A stretch of 64,000 nt of DNA from Helichrysum umbraculigerum (Eukaryota; Streptophyta; Magnoliopsida; Asterales; Asteraceae). The stretch is from NCBI GenBank assembly GCA_949592205.1, contig CATIUR010000006.1:10867001-10931000 (forward strand), in the 5' to 3' direction. Made by a program: the position numbers and the translations under genes. Shown here in pieces: positions 1 through 11,329 of the stretch; position 1 is the stretch's first letter, and each line of letters begins with the position of its first letter. The notes under the pieces are model-generated. The model saw only the letters and a program-made list of their open reading frames with translations. It did not search any database and had not been told where the DNA came from.

Positions 1-521
1 TGAATCTCCAACATAAAAGGGAAATCTTCAGACCATGTTCAGAATGTTAAGTTTAACACCTCGAATCAAATTGCAAAAATATCCTAGGGAGGAACTAAAT
101 ACATAAATATGATTGAAAACACGAGATTAGGGCTACCATGTATATCCAAAAGCCATATGTAGTTGTTTCAACATTTACAATATTTAAGATTAAGTCACAG
201 TTATGTCAGCAAGATCATAAGAAGTACAGATCTACAACCGATTTCAGCACAAGACCTGCATAAACTTGACTATGTACTATTCTACCGACGAAAATTAAAT
301 GCAATTTACAACCGCCAACATTACTTGTTGGTGATAAATCCTCTGAGCTTCGTCTTGTCTGTTGTCTATTAGATAACCTAATAATACAATGTAGTGCTCC
401 TTTAGGATATCTTATAAATCACAATAATATAATATGGATTACATAAATAATTTCAAGTGTGCTAAAGTAGTATTCGAACAAGCATAAAATGTTCAAAAAG
501 GCTATCATAAAATGGTCAAAC

Positions 522-595
522 CTTTCTCCTCTTACAGAAATCACTCTAGCCATGACATCACTGTGTCCTCCAACAAACTTTGTAGCTGCATGCAT
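522..595 (-). pseudogene. Cystathionine beta-lyase-like exon fragment
   Basis: The minus strand reads M-H-A-A-T-K-F-V-G-G-H-S-D-V-M-A-R-V and then I-S-V-R-G-E. The A-A-T-K-F-V-G-G-H-S part fits the pyridoxal-phosphate lysine signature of the Cys/Met metabolism enzymes (cystathionine beta-lyase, gamma-synthase, methionine gamma-lyase). The G-H-S-D-V-M-A run is most like plant cystathionine beta-lyase, the plastid enzyme that makes homocysteine. The piece ends at a donor-like AAG|GTTTG (exon end 522), a plausible family exon border. Upstream the frame meets two stops just before the M, and the usual neighbouring residues were not found on either side. The expected G after M-A is R. I read it as a fragment, not a working gene. 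Confidence 0.5.
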
Positions 596-797
596 TCATT
601 ACAAAGTCTAAAAGATTATAATTAAATTTAAATTAATCATTAATTAGAAAAAATGATAATCTAAACCAATTGTCAAAATTGTGTAACTAACAATTATGTT
701 ACCCTACGAACTTTTGAACTATTTTATTCAAAGACTTGTATTGACATATTTTTAAGTAAACATAATGATACGTTAGCATGTACCCACTTTGGTCTTC

Positions 798-1036
798 TAA
801 TTATATAGGTCCAACCAACCAATCTCACCAGCTTCGGTCCAATTGAAGTTCTCCCATCTCGAGTACGTGCTCCATTTATTTCTTTCTCCATATGTTTTAG
901 TAACTTAAAGTCGACCTTTATATGCAGATGCCAAGAGGGATTCCGGCAGGTTTTTTGTCCATCTTAATTGCTGTAATTCCATTTCGTGTTCTTTCTATTT
1001 TAAATCCACGTCCCCAAGATGAAGTTCAAGACTGTC
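798..1036 (-). pseudogene. Unidentified coding-like fragment with two stops
   Basis: One minus-strand frame gives protein-like sequence over about 79 codons, broken by two stop codons and closed by a third. The end nearest 800 reads W-E-N-F-N-W-T-E-A-G-E-I-G-W-L-D-L-Y-N, rich in aromatic and acidic residues and unlike random translation of AT-rich DNA. I do not recognise the family. It lies on the same strand as the lyase-like fragment at 522-595, but nothing shows that they belong to one gene. Confidence 0.25.
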
Positions 1037-1140
1037 ATATAGAGGTCAAAGGTTCAATGGTCCATTGATACATACCACCAGGTTAAATTCATGATACAAA
1101 ATTAAATAAATCCTAACAAATGCAATAAAGTAGACGTACA

Positions 1141-1336
1141 ACATAATATCCACAATCAATGTTGACCAAAATATCAGTTAATAAACGGTAGTCATTTACA
1201 AACCCACTTGATAAATTGACCTTTACTTTTGTTGAGTTAAATCACCTATGAAAACATAATAACCACAATCAATGTTCACCAAAATATCAGTTAATTAACT
1301 GTAGTCATTAACAAACCGAGTTGATAAATTGACCTC
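1141..1336. repeat. Two-copy tandem duplication, period about 113 bp
   Basis: The stretch beginning ACATAATATCCACAATCAAT at 1141 recurs at 1254 as ACATAATAACCACAATCAAT. The two copies remain alignable for about 85 bases with scattered substitutions. It is a simple local duplication of non-coding DNA. Confidence 0.75.
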
Positions 1337-2860
1337 AGTGATAAGTCCAACTGACAGACCCGCAAAACCTGTTTTCCTAAAGGGATGCCAGCATCTATCA
1401 AAACCATAATCTTTATCATAAAAGTAAAACACTAAATCCAATCAATGACCAACAACATGCACTGGAAAAGCAAAGTGAACAAAAATCAGAAATCTTAGAA
1501 ACTAATACCAAAAGATTTCATTATCATAGCATCTACATATACCTCCACAGACAGTTACCATTGCCATTGATGTTCACCTATTTATCCTTCTAAAATTTGT
1601 CAATAATAATAGATCAAGAAAAATTTAGGTTACAATGATAATTATAAAAAGAGTATTTATGATAAATATGTTAATTAAAAATGGTTAATTACTATAAAAG
1701 ACATAAGATACTTACTTGATTGATAGCGCTAAAGCATCTCGTTCTATTATCCTGCGCCCTATTGTTGTTGAAATTGACTTTGGATTTGATCCGGTCCTTG
1801 TTAATGTCCCATAATTCAGTAGACTCATTTTATCTACGAATCTTTATATATCATCAATTTCCAACAGGCCAAATGACTCTCAAAACCCTTTTGCAAAGCG
1901 GAAAATACAACACAATAGTTCCTGTGATTCTCGCCTCCCCTACCATTTTGTCCTTCTAGGTCATCCAGCCCCTAACACCAAATTTATTGGTCACATGAAC
2001 AATACTTACACTCTACTTTCAAATCATACCGCAAATAAACAAACTTAACACACATATATTCATGAAAAACATGGACTACTTATAAAACGAATAAATACAA
2101 TCTAAATAAAAGTCCTGTAAGTTACATTTTGGCCTTTTGAAACTTCAAAACCTTCTGCAGTTTTGTTGAAGGTGTCAAAACCTACTTTAAGAAGTTCTAG
2201 ATCACAATGTTAACCTAATATCACAAAATCAACTAAAGCATTTTAGTTTAGGTGAATGAACTATTGTTCGCCCAAAGTAGCCAAACTCAATGTAAGCTGC
2301 TTATACCTTCAAGAAACCAAACGGATGCGTAGTTGCTGTATTCTTTGATTATTTGGCTTCTAAGACAAAATCAGTTAAAATCCAACACTTTGAATATCCG
2401 CAACCAACCCCGTCTAATTATCATTATAAGCAAAAACCACCAGGAACCAAAAACAGACTGAAAACGACACCAACCAAAGTCATCTTGTTGGTCAGTTATA
2501 TGTCCGTACCAAAGCCAATCAAATTCGAAAGAAAACCTATAAATTAAGGTAGACTGACTTACGTTATTTTCACTAAGCCACCAAGAGATTACTCATAGGT
2601 TAGACTATTTCCATAAGCTACGTACCAAATGATAAGCATAGTAAGTTTCACGATTTGACAATTCCATTCTTAGTGGAAAATCTTCATAATCGGAATTGTA
2701 TATTTAAAAATTATGCCATAATTGCTACTTATTAGCACTTCTGTTTTTATTCAACAAAGCTCCTTTTTTCTTCATCTTTGGAAGACACATAAGTCATCTA
2801 AATAAGCATGAAAACAATTCCAAGGAAACAGATTAAGAAATGAGTATGTCTTGAGAATAC

Positions 2861-2929
2861 CTTTCCGGAACTAACTGTAAGCACATATGGCTTGCATTTT
2901 TGCAGCAACTGTGTATGCTTCTTGAACAT
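2861..2929 (-). other. Candidate internal exon, 23 codons
   Basis: The minus strand has an acceptor-like TCGTAG directly before ATG at 2929, then 69 nt without a stop (starting M-F-K-K-H-T-Q-L-L-Q-K-C and ending V-S-S-G-K), then a donor-like AAG|GTATTC. Length is divisible by three and both borders are good matches to plant splice sites. The product is not recognised. A neighbouring minus frame at 2983-3216 might be part of the same gene but has no clear splice borders. Confidence 0.25.
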
Positions 2930-3400
2930 CTACGACATCAAAATTTAAAAAAAAAAAATGTTAAAGGGAAAAAAAACAAATTCTAATTTAAGAAATCTAT
3001 AAAAACTGTTTGGGGCCAACTCAATCCATACTGAAAATGCAAGATCAAATCTGAATAAGTCAACATATATATTCTCATTGCCAATTTATATGAAGTTTGG
3101 CCCAATGTAGATAACAAATTACACAAATCAACGCACTCATAGCTAAATGGGTAATCCCAATGAGATTGAGAATTTCCACAAAGGACGTTGAAAGAAGCCG
3201 TTATAAGTAAACACACTCACATTTATTTGAAAACGTATAAGTTACAAAGCACACCACTCAACCTCATCAAACACACAGATAAAAGATTAGACACATGAAC
3301 AAAAGATGCTTTTAATGTTACTATTGCAAACAGTCAAATATGTTCTACAAATAACATTGAAGCTGAATTGGGTCTCCAAGTCTACCAAATGGGCTACAAA

Positions 3401-3575
3401 AGCATATCTAAAACATGTTGCAAAACTTTTGATTTACGAAAATAAGAGTTGGATATATCCACGCACCTCTGTTAAGCATATCTAAACAACGTTGCAAAAC
3501 TTTTGATTCACGAAATAAGAGTTGGATATATGCGTGCACCTCTGTTAAGCATATCTAAACAATGTTGGAATATGT
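3401..3575. repeat. Tandem repeat, period about 73 bp, 2.4 copies
   Basis: Units start with AGCATATCTAAA at 3401, 3475 and 3548 (the last partial). Each full unit contains GTTGCAAAACTTTTGATT, AAGAGTTGGATATAT and CACCTCTGTTA. Copies differ by a few substitutions and one single-base indel. No coding content is seen. Confidence 0.85.
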
Positions 3576-3856
3576 AGAAACAAAAGCAAGACCATCATAA
3601 GTAAATGAAAAGAAAGTAGGCATCCTTTAGTCTGCAATTTTATAATGTGAAAACGACAATGAGATGATTAAAATGAAATGGGTCATTGTGCACCTAGAGT
3701 GTATATTTAGCATACAAAATAGAGTTACTTTATATTGTTTTCTTATCAAACGAATTGTCTTTAACGGAATTGCATATTAATAATCGTACCATGCACATAA
3801 AAGCGACATTACTTGTCACCATGATCAGAGAGAATAATTCCAAATACTTCATATTA

Positions 3857-3988
3857 GGGGAGTGATCCTTACACCACCAAATATTATCCATAAACCACTA
3901 AATATGCTTTATGGTATTGTACTGTACAACACTGTAAAGCACAGTTAGTGGTGTATGGATAATTTTGGTGGTGTAAGGATCATCACCC
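3857..3988. mobile_element. Mutator-type MITE with 9-bp target duplication
   Basis: A 132-bp foldback element. The left end reads GGGGAGTGATCCTTACACC; the reverse complement of the right end reads GGGTGATGATCCTTACACC. The two arms stay alignable for about 40 bases. It is flanked by a perfect 9-bp direct repeat TTCATATTA (3848-3856 and 3989-3997). Length, terminal GGG and the 9-bp duplication fit non-autonomous Mutator-like elements. The arms nearly fill the element, so RNA from it would form a hairpin. Confidence 0.9.
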
Positions 3989-3997
3989 TTCATATTA

Positions 3998-5504
3998 AGA
4001 TAACGTCAGTAATTCTTTGAACACGCATCCAATGGATAAACTCACTTCCTGTTACATGTTCTCTTAAAACTATATATCGTAAAGATACAAATTCGCTCTT
4101 CAAAAGAATATGCCACAAATCGCAATGCCTAGTGAAAACAAATCAAGATCAACACTATTCTTGTTTTTTTCTATAAAAATTAAGATCGGCAGATCAAGAA
4201 TATCAATCCAAAATGTAAAACATAAATCGCTTAAAATAAGAATTTAGGGTTAAAAACAAGAGAACATCAATACCTAAATACGACGAAATCGCCATCATCA
4301 GTAATCAACAATTTGATAGTTCAGGTCCATTACCACATAGTGACTCTAAAAATTCCGATTTAGATGACTCTCATCGTGATTCTCTGCATACAATTCAATT
4401 GGGGTTCACATCTGTGATTAAAGTCTGATTCCATATCGGGGTTTTCTAAAGCAACCCCCAGAATTACTGGGGATACCTGGCCCACTTGACTCCGCGCCGT
4501 CCTTTTCCTTTTCCAGTCCAGTTTTATTTAAGATCGGTTCAGTTTCAATCCCAGTTCAGTACAGATGTGATTAATTAAATGAGCCGGAGGTAAAAGATGG
4601 AAAAAAGTGAGCCATGGGGTATCTATAGCAAGACCCTTCAATATCTCTCTTCTCTTCTCTCTTCTCTATAAAGGAGGAGGTTAATTCGTAAATCATGCTA
4701 CAAAAATTAATCCCCACCTTCTATTGGATTAGCCCATTTAATTACAACCCTTGATTGTCATAAGGAAAATAATTTATTAATCTTCAAATTCTTGTCATTA
4801 GGAAAATGACTTATACCGGATGATTATTGACCGCTCTTCGCATCGGAATAAAATATCATTTATATCTATTTTGATATATCATGTATACTTGATTTTAAAT
4901 AAAAGAACATTTAGCCTAATATTATTTTAAAACATATAGAGTGCTCGTTCAAATTTCGCGTGAGATAAATGTATGCGTTCGTAGTTATTTTGCATTTGAA
5001 ATTGTATTTGAAAACATATATTAGAGCTTACTTTATTTATATATTAAATTTTGTATACAAGTTTAAAATTCTTAGTAACTCACCGGTAACGTATTAGCTC
5101 ACATAATTTAAAGTTAATGTAAACTGAAACTATGTTAGACTAACTGTATTAAATGTTGATAACCAATTAGAAATTAAAGTATATATTATTTTTCTTTAAA
5201 AATAATGTATACAAATTTAATTTCTTTTTTATTTTATAGCATAAAAATTAAAGTATTGAAAAAAAAACATTAATAATAATATTCAAAATATAAAATTTAC
5301 ATGTTTAAAAAAAAAGCTAATGAAAGAAATATTCAAAATGTAAAATTCACATGTTTAAAAAAAAACTAATGAAAGAAATAAAAATGTCAACTACATATGT
5401 TGAACTTGCATCACATACTATAAATGCGTTGTGACTAACCAACTAATCTACTCATTTAATTATTAACACTTTGATATACATATAATTTATCTACAATATT
5501 AAGT
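3998..5504. other. Gene-less spacer
   Basis: No supported gene. On the minus strand at about 4270-4440 a short frame begins M-E-S-D-F-N-H-R-C-E and stops after 24 codons; this could be a former first exon but cannot be supported further. A pyrimidine-rich run followed by TATAAAGGAGG lies near 4640-4680. The remainder is AT-rich with many homopolymer A runs. Confidence 0.4.
5281..5379. repeat. Two-copy tandem duplication, period 50 bp
   Basis: Two head-to-tail copies share ATTCAAAAT, a TTTACATG/TTCACATG core, a run of A and CTAATGAAAGAAAT. The copies differ at a few positions. The flanks are AT-rich; replication slippage is the likely origin. Confidence 0.8.
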
Positions 5505-5513
5505 TTAGAAAAA

Positions 5514-6509
5514 GGGTTAATTACATATATATCCACCTTAAACACTACAAATATCACATATACCCAACTCAATTCAAAAATTACATATATACCCAAAACC
5601 TCAATTTAATTACAATAAAAATTATAAATAATCATTTATGAAATCATTAATGACTATAATACCCTCCACCCTTTATAAATTTCCTTTATTAAAACCCTAC
5701 AAATCTTCGGTAGCAAATAAACCAAAGAATTTATTAGTTAGTATCATGTGAATTGATGGGATAAAATGATAAATCATAAAATAAGTTAAACGACGACATT
5801 CTATTAGCTATAGTGCTTTTTCATTTGGTTGGTGTTTTTTCATTTGAGTTTTTCATGGAAGTTCTGTATATGTACGCTTCGCTTGATGTCAATTTTTGTA
5901 ATTTTGATCATTCCAGTGAAGTTTATATGTACATATCTTAAACTAAACTAATAATATGTATTGAAACAGATTAGGTGATGTAATATATTATGATGTACGT
6001 AAATATTAATAGAAGTAACCGATGAACAGACATTTGTTTTTTTTTTCTTTTGTAGAGATTTAGGGTTTCATGAAAAAGAAAGTATACAAAGGGATGAGGG
6101 TATAATAGTCATTAATGATTTCATAAATAAATATTTACTCCCTCCGTCCCATATTAATAGTCCACTATTCCTTTTTGGGCTGTCCCAAATTAATTGTCCA
6201 CTTCCAAAAATGGATAAAAATAATAAGCTAAAATCCTTTTATACCCCTACTTTATATATGTAAGACAAAAAAGTAGGTAAAAAGTAAGGGGTAAAATTGT
6301 CATCTTATCAACAAGTAAGAGAGAAGTTGATGTTTTCTTAAACTGCGTGTTTCTTGTCTGGGGACAATTAAATTGGGACGGAGGGAGTATTATTTTTATA
6401 ATTTTAATTGTAATTGATTTGAGGTTTTGGGTATATATGTAATTTTTGAATTGAGTCGGATATATATGATATTTGTAGTGTTTAAGGTGGATATATATGT
6501 AATTAACCC
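5514..6509. mobile_element. Mutator-type MITE with long terminal inverted repeats
   Basis: The left end GGGTTAATTACATATATATC is matched by the inverse of the right end around 6490-6509. The inverted arms run for about 150 bp (5514-5670 against roughly 6090-6509 once the nested Stowaway is discounted). A perfect 9-bp direct repeat TTAGAAAAA flanks the element (5505-5513 and 6510-6518), as expected for Mutator-like insertions. The interior between the arms is non-coding. The right arm was later split by the Stowaway at 6138-6387. Confidence 0.9.
6138..6387. mobile_element. Stowaway MITE nested in the larger MITE
   Basis: A 250-bp element starts CTCCCTCCGTCCC and ends GGGACGGAGGGAG, the classic inverted repeat of plant Tc1/mariner-derived Stowaway elements, flanked by TA on both sides (6136-6137, 6388-6389). 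It sits inside the right inverted arm of the Mutator-type MITE: deleting it restores pairing with the left arm. It is therefore the younger insertion. Confidence 0.93.
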
Positions 6510-6518
6510 TTAGAAAAA

Positions 6519-7524
6519 AATAAAAGAGATACTATTCATAAAGTTTGCAAATTGATATCAAGGGGTAATAGTCAAATATTACAGTTAAATACTCAAAATT
6601 CAAATGTGATCCATTATGACCAACACTAAAAGTCTTATCTTTAGCAATAATTACCTGACTTCTTCAAAAATATGCACTCATCTTTTGATGAAAGTGCTTT
6701 AATTGTCAATTGTCAAGATTCACAATATTATAAAAGTATAAAGCTATAATCGAGTAAAAGATATTAAAGACTCATTATTACTTATGAAATAAAGCTAATA
6801 GACTTGAAAATAGTAGAGGTGGTGATAAATGAACGTATTGGGCGGGTTAAAATGTGTTTGACCCGGAAAACTTTTTAATTAAATTATTTAGGATGTTTAT
6901 ATACATTTAAAAATTACATATTTAATGACTTTCGCTCGTCTTGACCGCTTTCATATTTGACTCGTTCGACCTATTAGAGAGTCATTTTTAAATGGGTTGA
7001 AAGGAGATACCTACAGGGAAGTATTTGGTGATCGCTAATCACACGGATATATTGTTTTTGAAACTAAATATACATGAAGTAATGCAAAATTTTATAGTTA
7101 CTCTTAATCAGCTAACGAAATGAGCGAACATAATTTTAAAGCTTCTGTTTTTTATAAATTAGTTAATGATGAGGAACAAAAAAAATCAAAAGGAAAAAAA
7201 GAACCAAACCACGGAAGTACATGTGAGCTGTTACATGTGCAGACTTCAACGTGGATGACTTCAATGCGTAAAGAAGTAGCTTGCAACATGCAATAAACCT
7301 ATTGTCATGTGTAATAATTCTCTAGCCGTGGATCAATCAACTCATCAATGGCTTCTTCCAACAAAAGACATGCCTATCACATTTTAGATCTTACGATTAT
7401 TAATGTGCACAAAAGGGTCCACCATCAAAAGTAGGTGTCATGTCATGGATTACAGTAATAAGATGTCACATACATACGATATTCAGTAATTCCGTAAAGT
7501 AAAATGAGAGGGTAATCAAATCAT
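6519..7524. other. Gene-less AT-rich spacer
   Basis: No open frame, RNA gene or clear repeat was recognised. A piece near 6840-6980 with GGGCGGGTTAAAATG and TTTGACCCGG resembles the edge of a small DNA transposon, but no matching end was found. Confidence 0.4.
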
Positions 7525-7538
7525 GAAAGAAAATACAG

Positions 7539-7683
7539 AGGGTTGGATAGCGCAATTGGTGTAATACTGGTATATGAAGTCTTTCAAGTTCGGTTCCTAC
7601 CCGCCCCCTTTCCATAGAGTAGTGTAGTCTATAAAATGTTACCAAATTATCAAGGTTTAAAGGGGAAAAAAAAAAAGAAAAAA
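7539..7683 (+). mobile_element. tRNA-derived SINE
   Basis: The head begins GGGTTGGATAGCGCAATTGG. TAGCGCAATTGG (from 7548) fits the polymerase III A box and GTTCGGTTCC (about 7579-7588) fits the B box, about 28 nt apart. The body is followed by an A-rich tail at 7663-7690. Imperfect direct repeats AAAGAAAATAC (about 7526-7535) and AAAGAAATAC (about 7684-7693) look like target-site duplications. The tRNA part cannot form a complete cloverleaf, so it is a SINE and not a tRNA gene. No second copy is present here. Confidence 0.75.
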
Positions 7684-7693
7684 AAAGAAATAC

Positions 7694-8006
7694 TTTTCAT
7701 GTCTTTCTTGTGTCAACAATCAAAGGATAAAAAGAAAAAGAAAAAAAGAGAGTGAGTAATCTATAGTATACGATTTTAAGAGAGTACCTTTTGAAAGTAG
7801 CTAGAAAACTTTTGCTTGAGAAATTCACCTCTACCTTTTGTAATAGAACTCTTTCCTAATTAAGAACCATGTCGTATTAATTTTCTTTCACATCAAATAT
7901 CCCAAATATAAATGTTTGATTAGATACGTCTTTTCTTAGGTTGTTAGAGATTACATGGGGAAGGGATACAGACAACGATTATATAACTCTAAAGAAAAAC
8001 CAAGAG
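7694..8006. other. Short spacer, nothing recognised
   Basis: A/G-rich and then AT-rich sequence between the SINE and the outermost element of the nest. No open frame or structured repeat was seen. Confidence 0.4.
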
Positions 8007-9267
8007 GAAGCATTTAGGGCGCTTTTAGTTATGGAAAAATATTCTCATTTTTCCTTTTCTGTTATTCTATGAAATGAGGAGTATTTCATTTCTCTAGAAA
8101 GCATTGAAAATTTAGAAAATGTGTTCAAATATGAGGGATGGAGGTTTCCTTTTCCAAGAGAGTAAAAATGGAAACTTGAAAAACTATCAAAGGTACTCTA
8201 ACATCCTCTTATTGGGCCTAGGAGAATTACGGTAATTTCCTTATTTTAGTGGGTTATTTAATTGTGTTTAGAAATGATTGATATTATTTGGATAATTGAA
8301 ATAAATAGGCTAATTGGTTAAATAACTTATTATGATTAATAAATTATTACTTGTTTTAAATTATTTTAGTTGACGGTAAAATAAAAGATTATTCTTGCAA
8401 ATGGTTTTTAGGTTCCAGACAATAGGCTTAGAAGGGGTATAATGTATACTAAGTATATGGGGGTCGGTTTTTGCAAACCCGACCTAACTTAATTCATTTC
8501 TCAAACTCTTCTAACTCTCTCTCAAGAACACATGCACATTTTAAGAGAAATTGATAATCTGATTCAAGCATTTGTGAGGCTTTGATTTAGTGTTAACACC
8601 TGGATTCATCTTCTCTGTAACATCCGTAAATCGGACCTAGTTGTTTTATATTATTTGGTGATTTTAAAATAATATTAACGTGTTTGGAAATAATATTGTT
8701 TGAATTGATTTCGAATAAATAGGAAATAAGTTTCAAGACTTATTGTGGTTAGTAAAATATTAAGTGATTTAAATTAATATAGTTGACGGAACAATAAAAG
8801 GTTTGGACTCGAAAATGGTTTTTCGGTTCCAGACAATAGATTTAGAAGGGGACTAATTTTAAATGATACACGGAGTCGGTAGGGAAAGGGACCGACTTAA
8901 GTTTCTTATATAAAGTTCATTCTCTATTCATTTCTTCATTCCCAAATTAAGAAAAACATACCCAAAACTTAGAAATTGAAATCGTAAGCTGGGATGCAAA
9001 TGGTTTTATCATAATCATCATCTTCTTCACCAATTACAAGCAATTGTAAGTAATTTCTCTAAATTTCTTATAAAGTAATTTGATTCAATTAGTTGATATA
9101 ATGATGTTTATATGAAATTGAAGCTTAGGAATTGGTATGTGATAATACATAATGTTGTATGTTGATTTGGGATACTTTAAAACTCGTTTAATAGCTTAAT
9201 TGATGATTTGGATATAAATTTTACGAGCTGAAAACGAAGAACAGGAAGAAGAGGGTTTGAACTGAGC

Positions 9268-9417
9268 CTGTGACCGGCGGTCAATCCCTTTGGCCGGCGG
9301 TCAGGGGACCGCTTTAGGGTAGCCGGCGGTCAAAACCTTTAGCCGGCGGCTAAATGGCCCCAAGGCAAAAAATTGTTTTTTATTTCAAACGCTTTTCATA
9401 GCTTAGCGGCGGCTAGT
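9268..9417 (+). repeat. GACCGGCGGTC / AGCCGGCGGCT palindrome cluster
   Basis: About five copies of a GC-rich palindromic motif (GACC-GGC-GGTC, GGCCGGCGGTC, AGCCGGCGGTC, AGCCGGCGGCT, AGCGGCGGCT) within 150 bp of otherwise AT-rich LTR. Each can fold on itself or pair with its neighbours. The right LTR has the same cluster at 15297-15441 with one CpG loss (GGCCGACGGTC). Function is unknown; other LTR families here carry analogous clusters of different sequence. Confidence 0.7.
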
Positions 9418-9711
9418 AAGTGAAGTGACATAATGATGTAGAGCTTAAAGTGGCGTAAATGGGAATACATAAATGATACTCTACATATTCCGGGTAATGT
9501 GAATGAGAGGACATAAGTGTCGATTATTACTTGATAATTGTTTATAATGTTTGATATGATCTGTTGATATATTGAGATGATGTGATATGTTATATAATTA
9601 TAACATGAGTTTGTTATTGAGACAAGTTACTGACTTGTGTTGTTTGTGATGTTCTCAGATAAACAAGAAACTCAGTGACATTAGACTACTGAGTGGAGAC
9701 TGAGGTATTCG

Positions 9712-10189
9712 GTGAGTGGACTCGTACTCTCAGTGTGATTTAGTTGTAACATAATTGGTTACAACAGGTGAACATAGTGATATAGTGATTGTGATTGTTG
9801 AACTGTTGAATTGTGAAATACACGTGTAATAAGTGATGTGTCGCCTTCGGGCATTCTGTGATTCGGAGGTCAACGATTGTTGGATTGGGTTGCTACAGGT
9901 TAGCCAACATAGGAATTGTGAACATGTGTTGTGAATGGAGCTTATGTTGGTTAAAGGTAGCAGACAGTTATCGGTAATACCACTGTATTGGCCTGCAGTT
10001 GGTTGTAAGTGTCGCTTGGTGCACCTCCCGGGTCTGAGCGGTGTCACAAGGACCACCGATCCTCTTGGTGATGTTGTGTCAGTGTCTATGTGATCTTTGT
10101 GATAATCAGTATTGTTATGCTGAATTGTACTGATAGTGACAGGTTGACTCACTTAGCTTTGTGCTAATCCCACTATTTACTCCTCGCAG
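9712..10189 (+). promoter_or_regulatory. Candidate LTR intron with covarying hairpin (T1)
   Basis: GTGAGT donor-like site at 9712. At the far end come CTCAC (branch-point-like), the hairpin TTAGC-TTTGT-GCTAA at 10153-10167, a pyrimidine-rich stretch and GCAG ending at 10189. The distance from CAC to the end of CAG is 37 nt. The same arrangement is found in elements A, B and both solo LTRs. In the right LTR (15728-16205) the hairpin has one mismatch (GATAA). Splicing is an inference from sequence. Confidence 0.5.
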
Positions 10190-10428
10190 GTCTTGAGATG
10201 ATTTTGGGCTGGGCAAGGAATGGATTGAAGAATGTTTGACTTTGTTGCGTTACTCTGATATTGGATTTTATAAATCAGTGTTGTTTGTGTTTTCTTATAA
10301 CACCCAGATTGATTAACTAAGTTTTAAATTAGTTGAACCTTTATGTTTTGATTGATTAAAGTATCAATTTGGACAGACGCTTCCGATATATTGTATTTAA
10401 ATAACTATAAGTGAGGGGTGTTATAAGT

Positions 10429-10440
10429 TGGTATCAGAGC
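10429..10440 (+). other. Primer-binding site, initiator Met-tRNA (T1)
   Basis: TGGTATCAGAGC lies three bases after the LTR end. It is complementary to the 3' end of plant initiator methionine tRNA and primes minus-strand DNA synthesis. Confidence 0.9.
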
Positions 10441-10991
10441 ATAGGTTTGGGTGAATTGGACATTGGTAAGTGTTCAATCCCAAATCTATTTTGTGTTGAG
10501 TCAAACATTCTGAAGTGTGGGATTAGTAGTTGTATGAGAAAGTGATTATTAAAAGTGTACTAACCTATAACAAGATGCAAGGTTGTTGTTCGGATTGCAG
10601 AGACGGAGGAACATGAGTAATTGACTGGTATTCTCAATGGTTCCTCGATCTTCGTGAGCCTAAGTGTATCAGGTACTTCTTGATAAGCTTGTTGAATTTA
10701 AATAAGCTTGAATTGATTACTTTGCTATGATATGATTAGTAGTAAAGTAAATTGAGTCAGACTGACATGATTCCCCAGAAATGAGTCAGTAATGAGTGAT
10801 ACTTGTTATTATGATGATATAAGTGTTAGATGAATCATTCAGTGATATGAGTAGTTCTGACTGAACTTTGAATTGTAGATTATGTGTTAAGTTGTGTAGA
10901 CACAGTGTTGATTAAGTTGTTAATAGTGAAACTGTTGAACCTAAATGTGTCTACTATGTAGAAATAAAATATAACCAGTTGTGTGATTTTC

Positions 10992-11039
10992 TGTGATAAA
11001 TGCAAAGTGTGATTAGGACACATTGCTAGGGAAATTGTT
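10992..11039 (+). pseudogene. Gag zinc-knuckle relic in T1
   Basis: The frame reads C-D-K-C-K-V-stop-L-G-H-I-A-R-E-I. This matches the C-x2-C-x4-H-x4-C nucleocapsid knuckle of plant gag, with a stop inside and the final Cys lost. It shows that the interior derives from a real gag-pol. Confidence 0.6.
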
Positions 11040-11291
11040 GTTATGTGATAAACTGAATTGATGTGACATCAAATAGTAAAATAAATGAGATGTTGGTATA
11101 TCTCAATTAATAGGTTTGAAGTTATTCTGTTGTCTAAGTGGAAAAGTGTATAGTTGTTGTAATGTGTGCCTGGATTAGGCAAAGTTAGAGTTGAAAGTGA
11201 TAGCATCTAACTTGGGTAATAGTTATGCTATAAAGTGATAAAAGTGACTAGATATTGTTGTGTGACAGTGATTGTTATAGTAGGTTGAATT

Positions 11292-11293
<2 letters not shown>

Positions 11294-11325
<32 letters not shown>
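11294..11325. repeat. (AT)n microsatellite
   Basis: Uninterrupted AT dinucleotides, about 16 units, inside the T1 internal region. Confidence 0.95.

Positions 11326-11329
<4 letters not shown>

Larger units (their letters stand above)
1..3856. other. Gene-poor left flank with decayed gene fragments
   Basis: This AT-rich stretch has no long open frame on either strand. Several short pieces on the minus strand look like former exons (522-595, 798-1036, 2861-2929, listed separately). A donor-like GTAAGT also lies on the minus strand at about 1710-1716. Two local tandem duplications occur at 1141-1336 and 3401-3575. The pieces could belong to one decayed spliced gene running off the left edge, or to fragments captured by a Helitron or Pack-MULE; no element ends were recognised. 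The rest shows nothing I can name. Confidence 0.5.
8616..10425 (+). repeat. T1 left LTR
   Basis: Starts TGTAACATCC and ends GGGTGTTATA (1810 bp). A palindrome cluster built on GACCGGCGGTC and AGCCGGCGGCT lies at 9268-9417. GTAAGT occurs at 9046-9051. A candidate intron runs from GTGAGT at 9712 to CAG ending 10189 and contains the hairpin TTAGC-TTTGT-GCTAA (10153-10167). A 140-codon minus frame at 9730-10152 is an incidental opening in this G-rich, C-poor region. Confidence 0.88.

Noticed and set aside
7539..7620. tRNA gene
   Set aside because: A and B boxes are present but the cloverleaf arms do not pair and an A-tail plus duplications follow; a SINE explains it.
1..8006. Helitron carrying the gene fragments
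   Set aside because: No TC start, CTRR end or terminal hairpin could be assigned, so capture by a Helitron remains only a possibility.
9730..10152. 140-codon minus-strand frame in the T1 left LTR, repeated at 15746-16168 in the right LTR
   Set aside because: It is open because the region is G-rich and C-poor on the plus strand; composition is low-complexity and no start context or domain is seen. Its repetition only reflects LTR identity.
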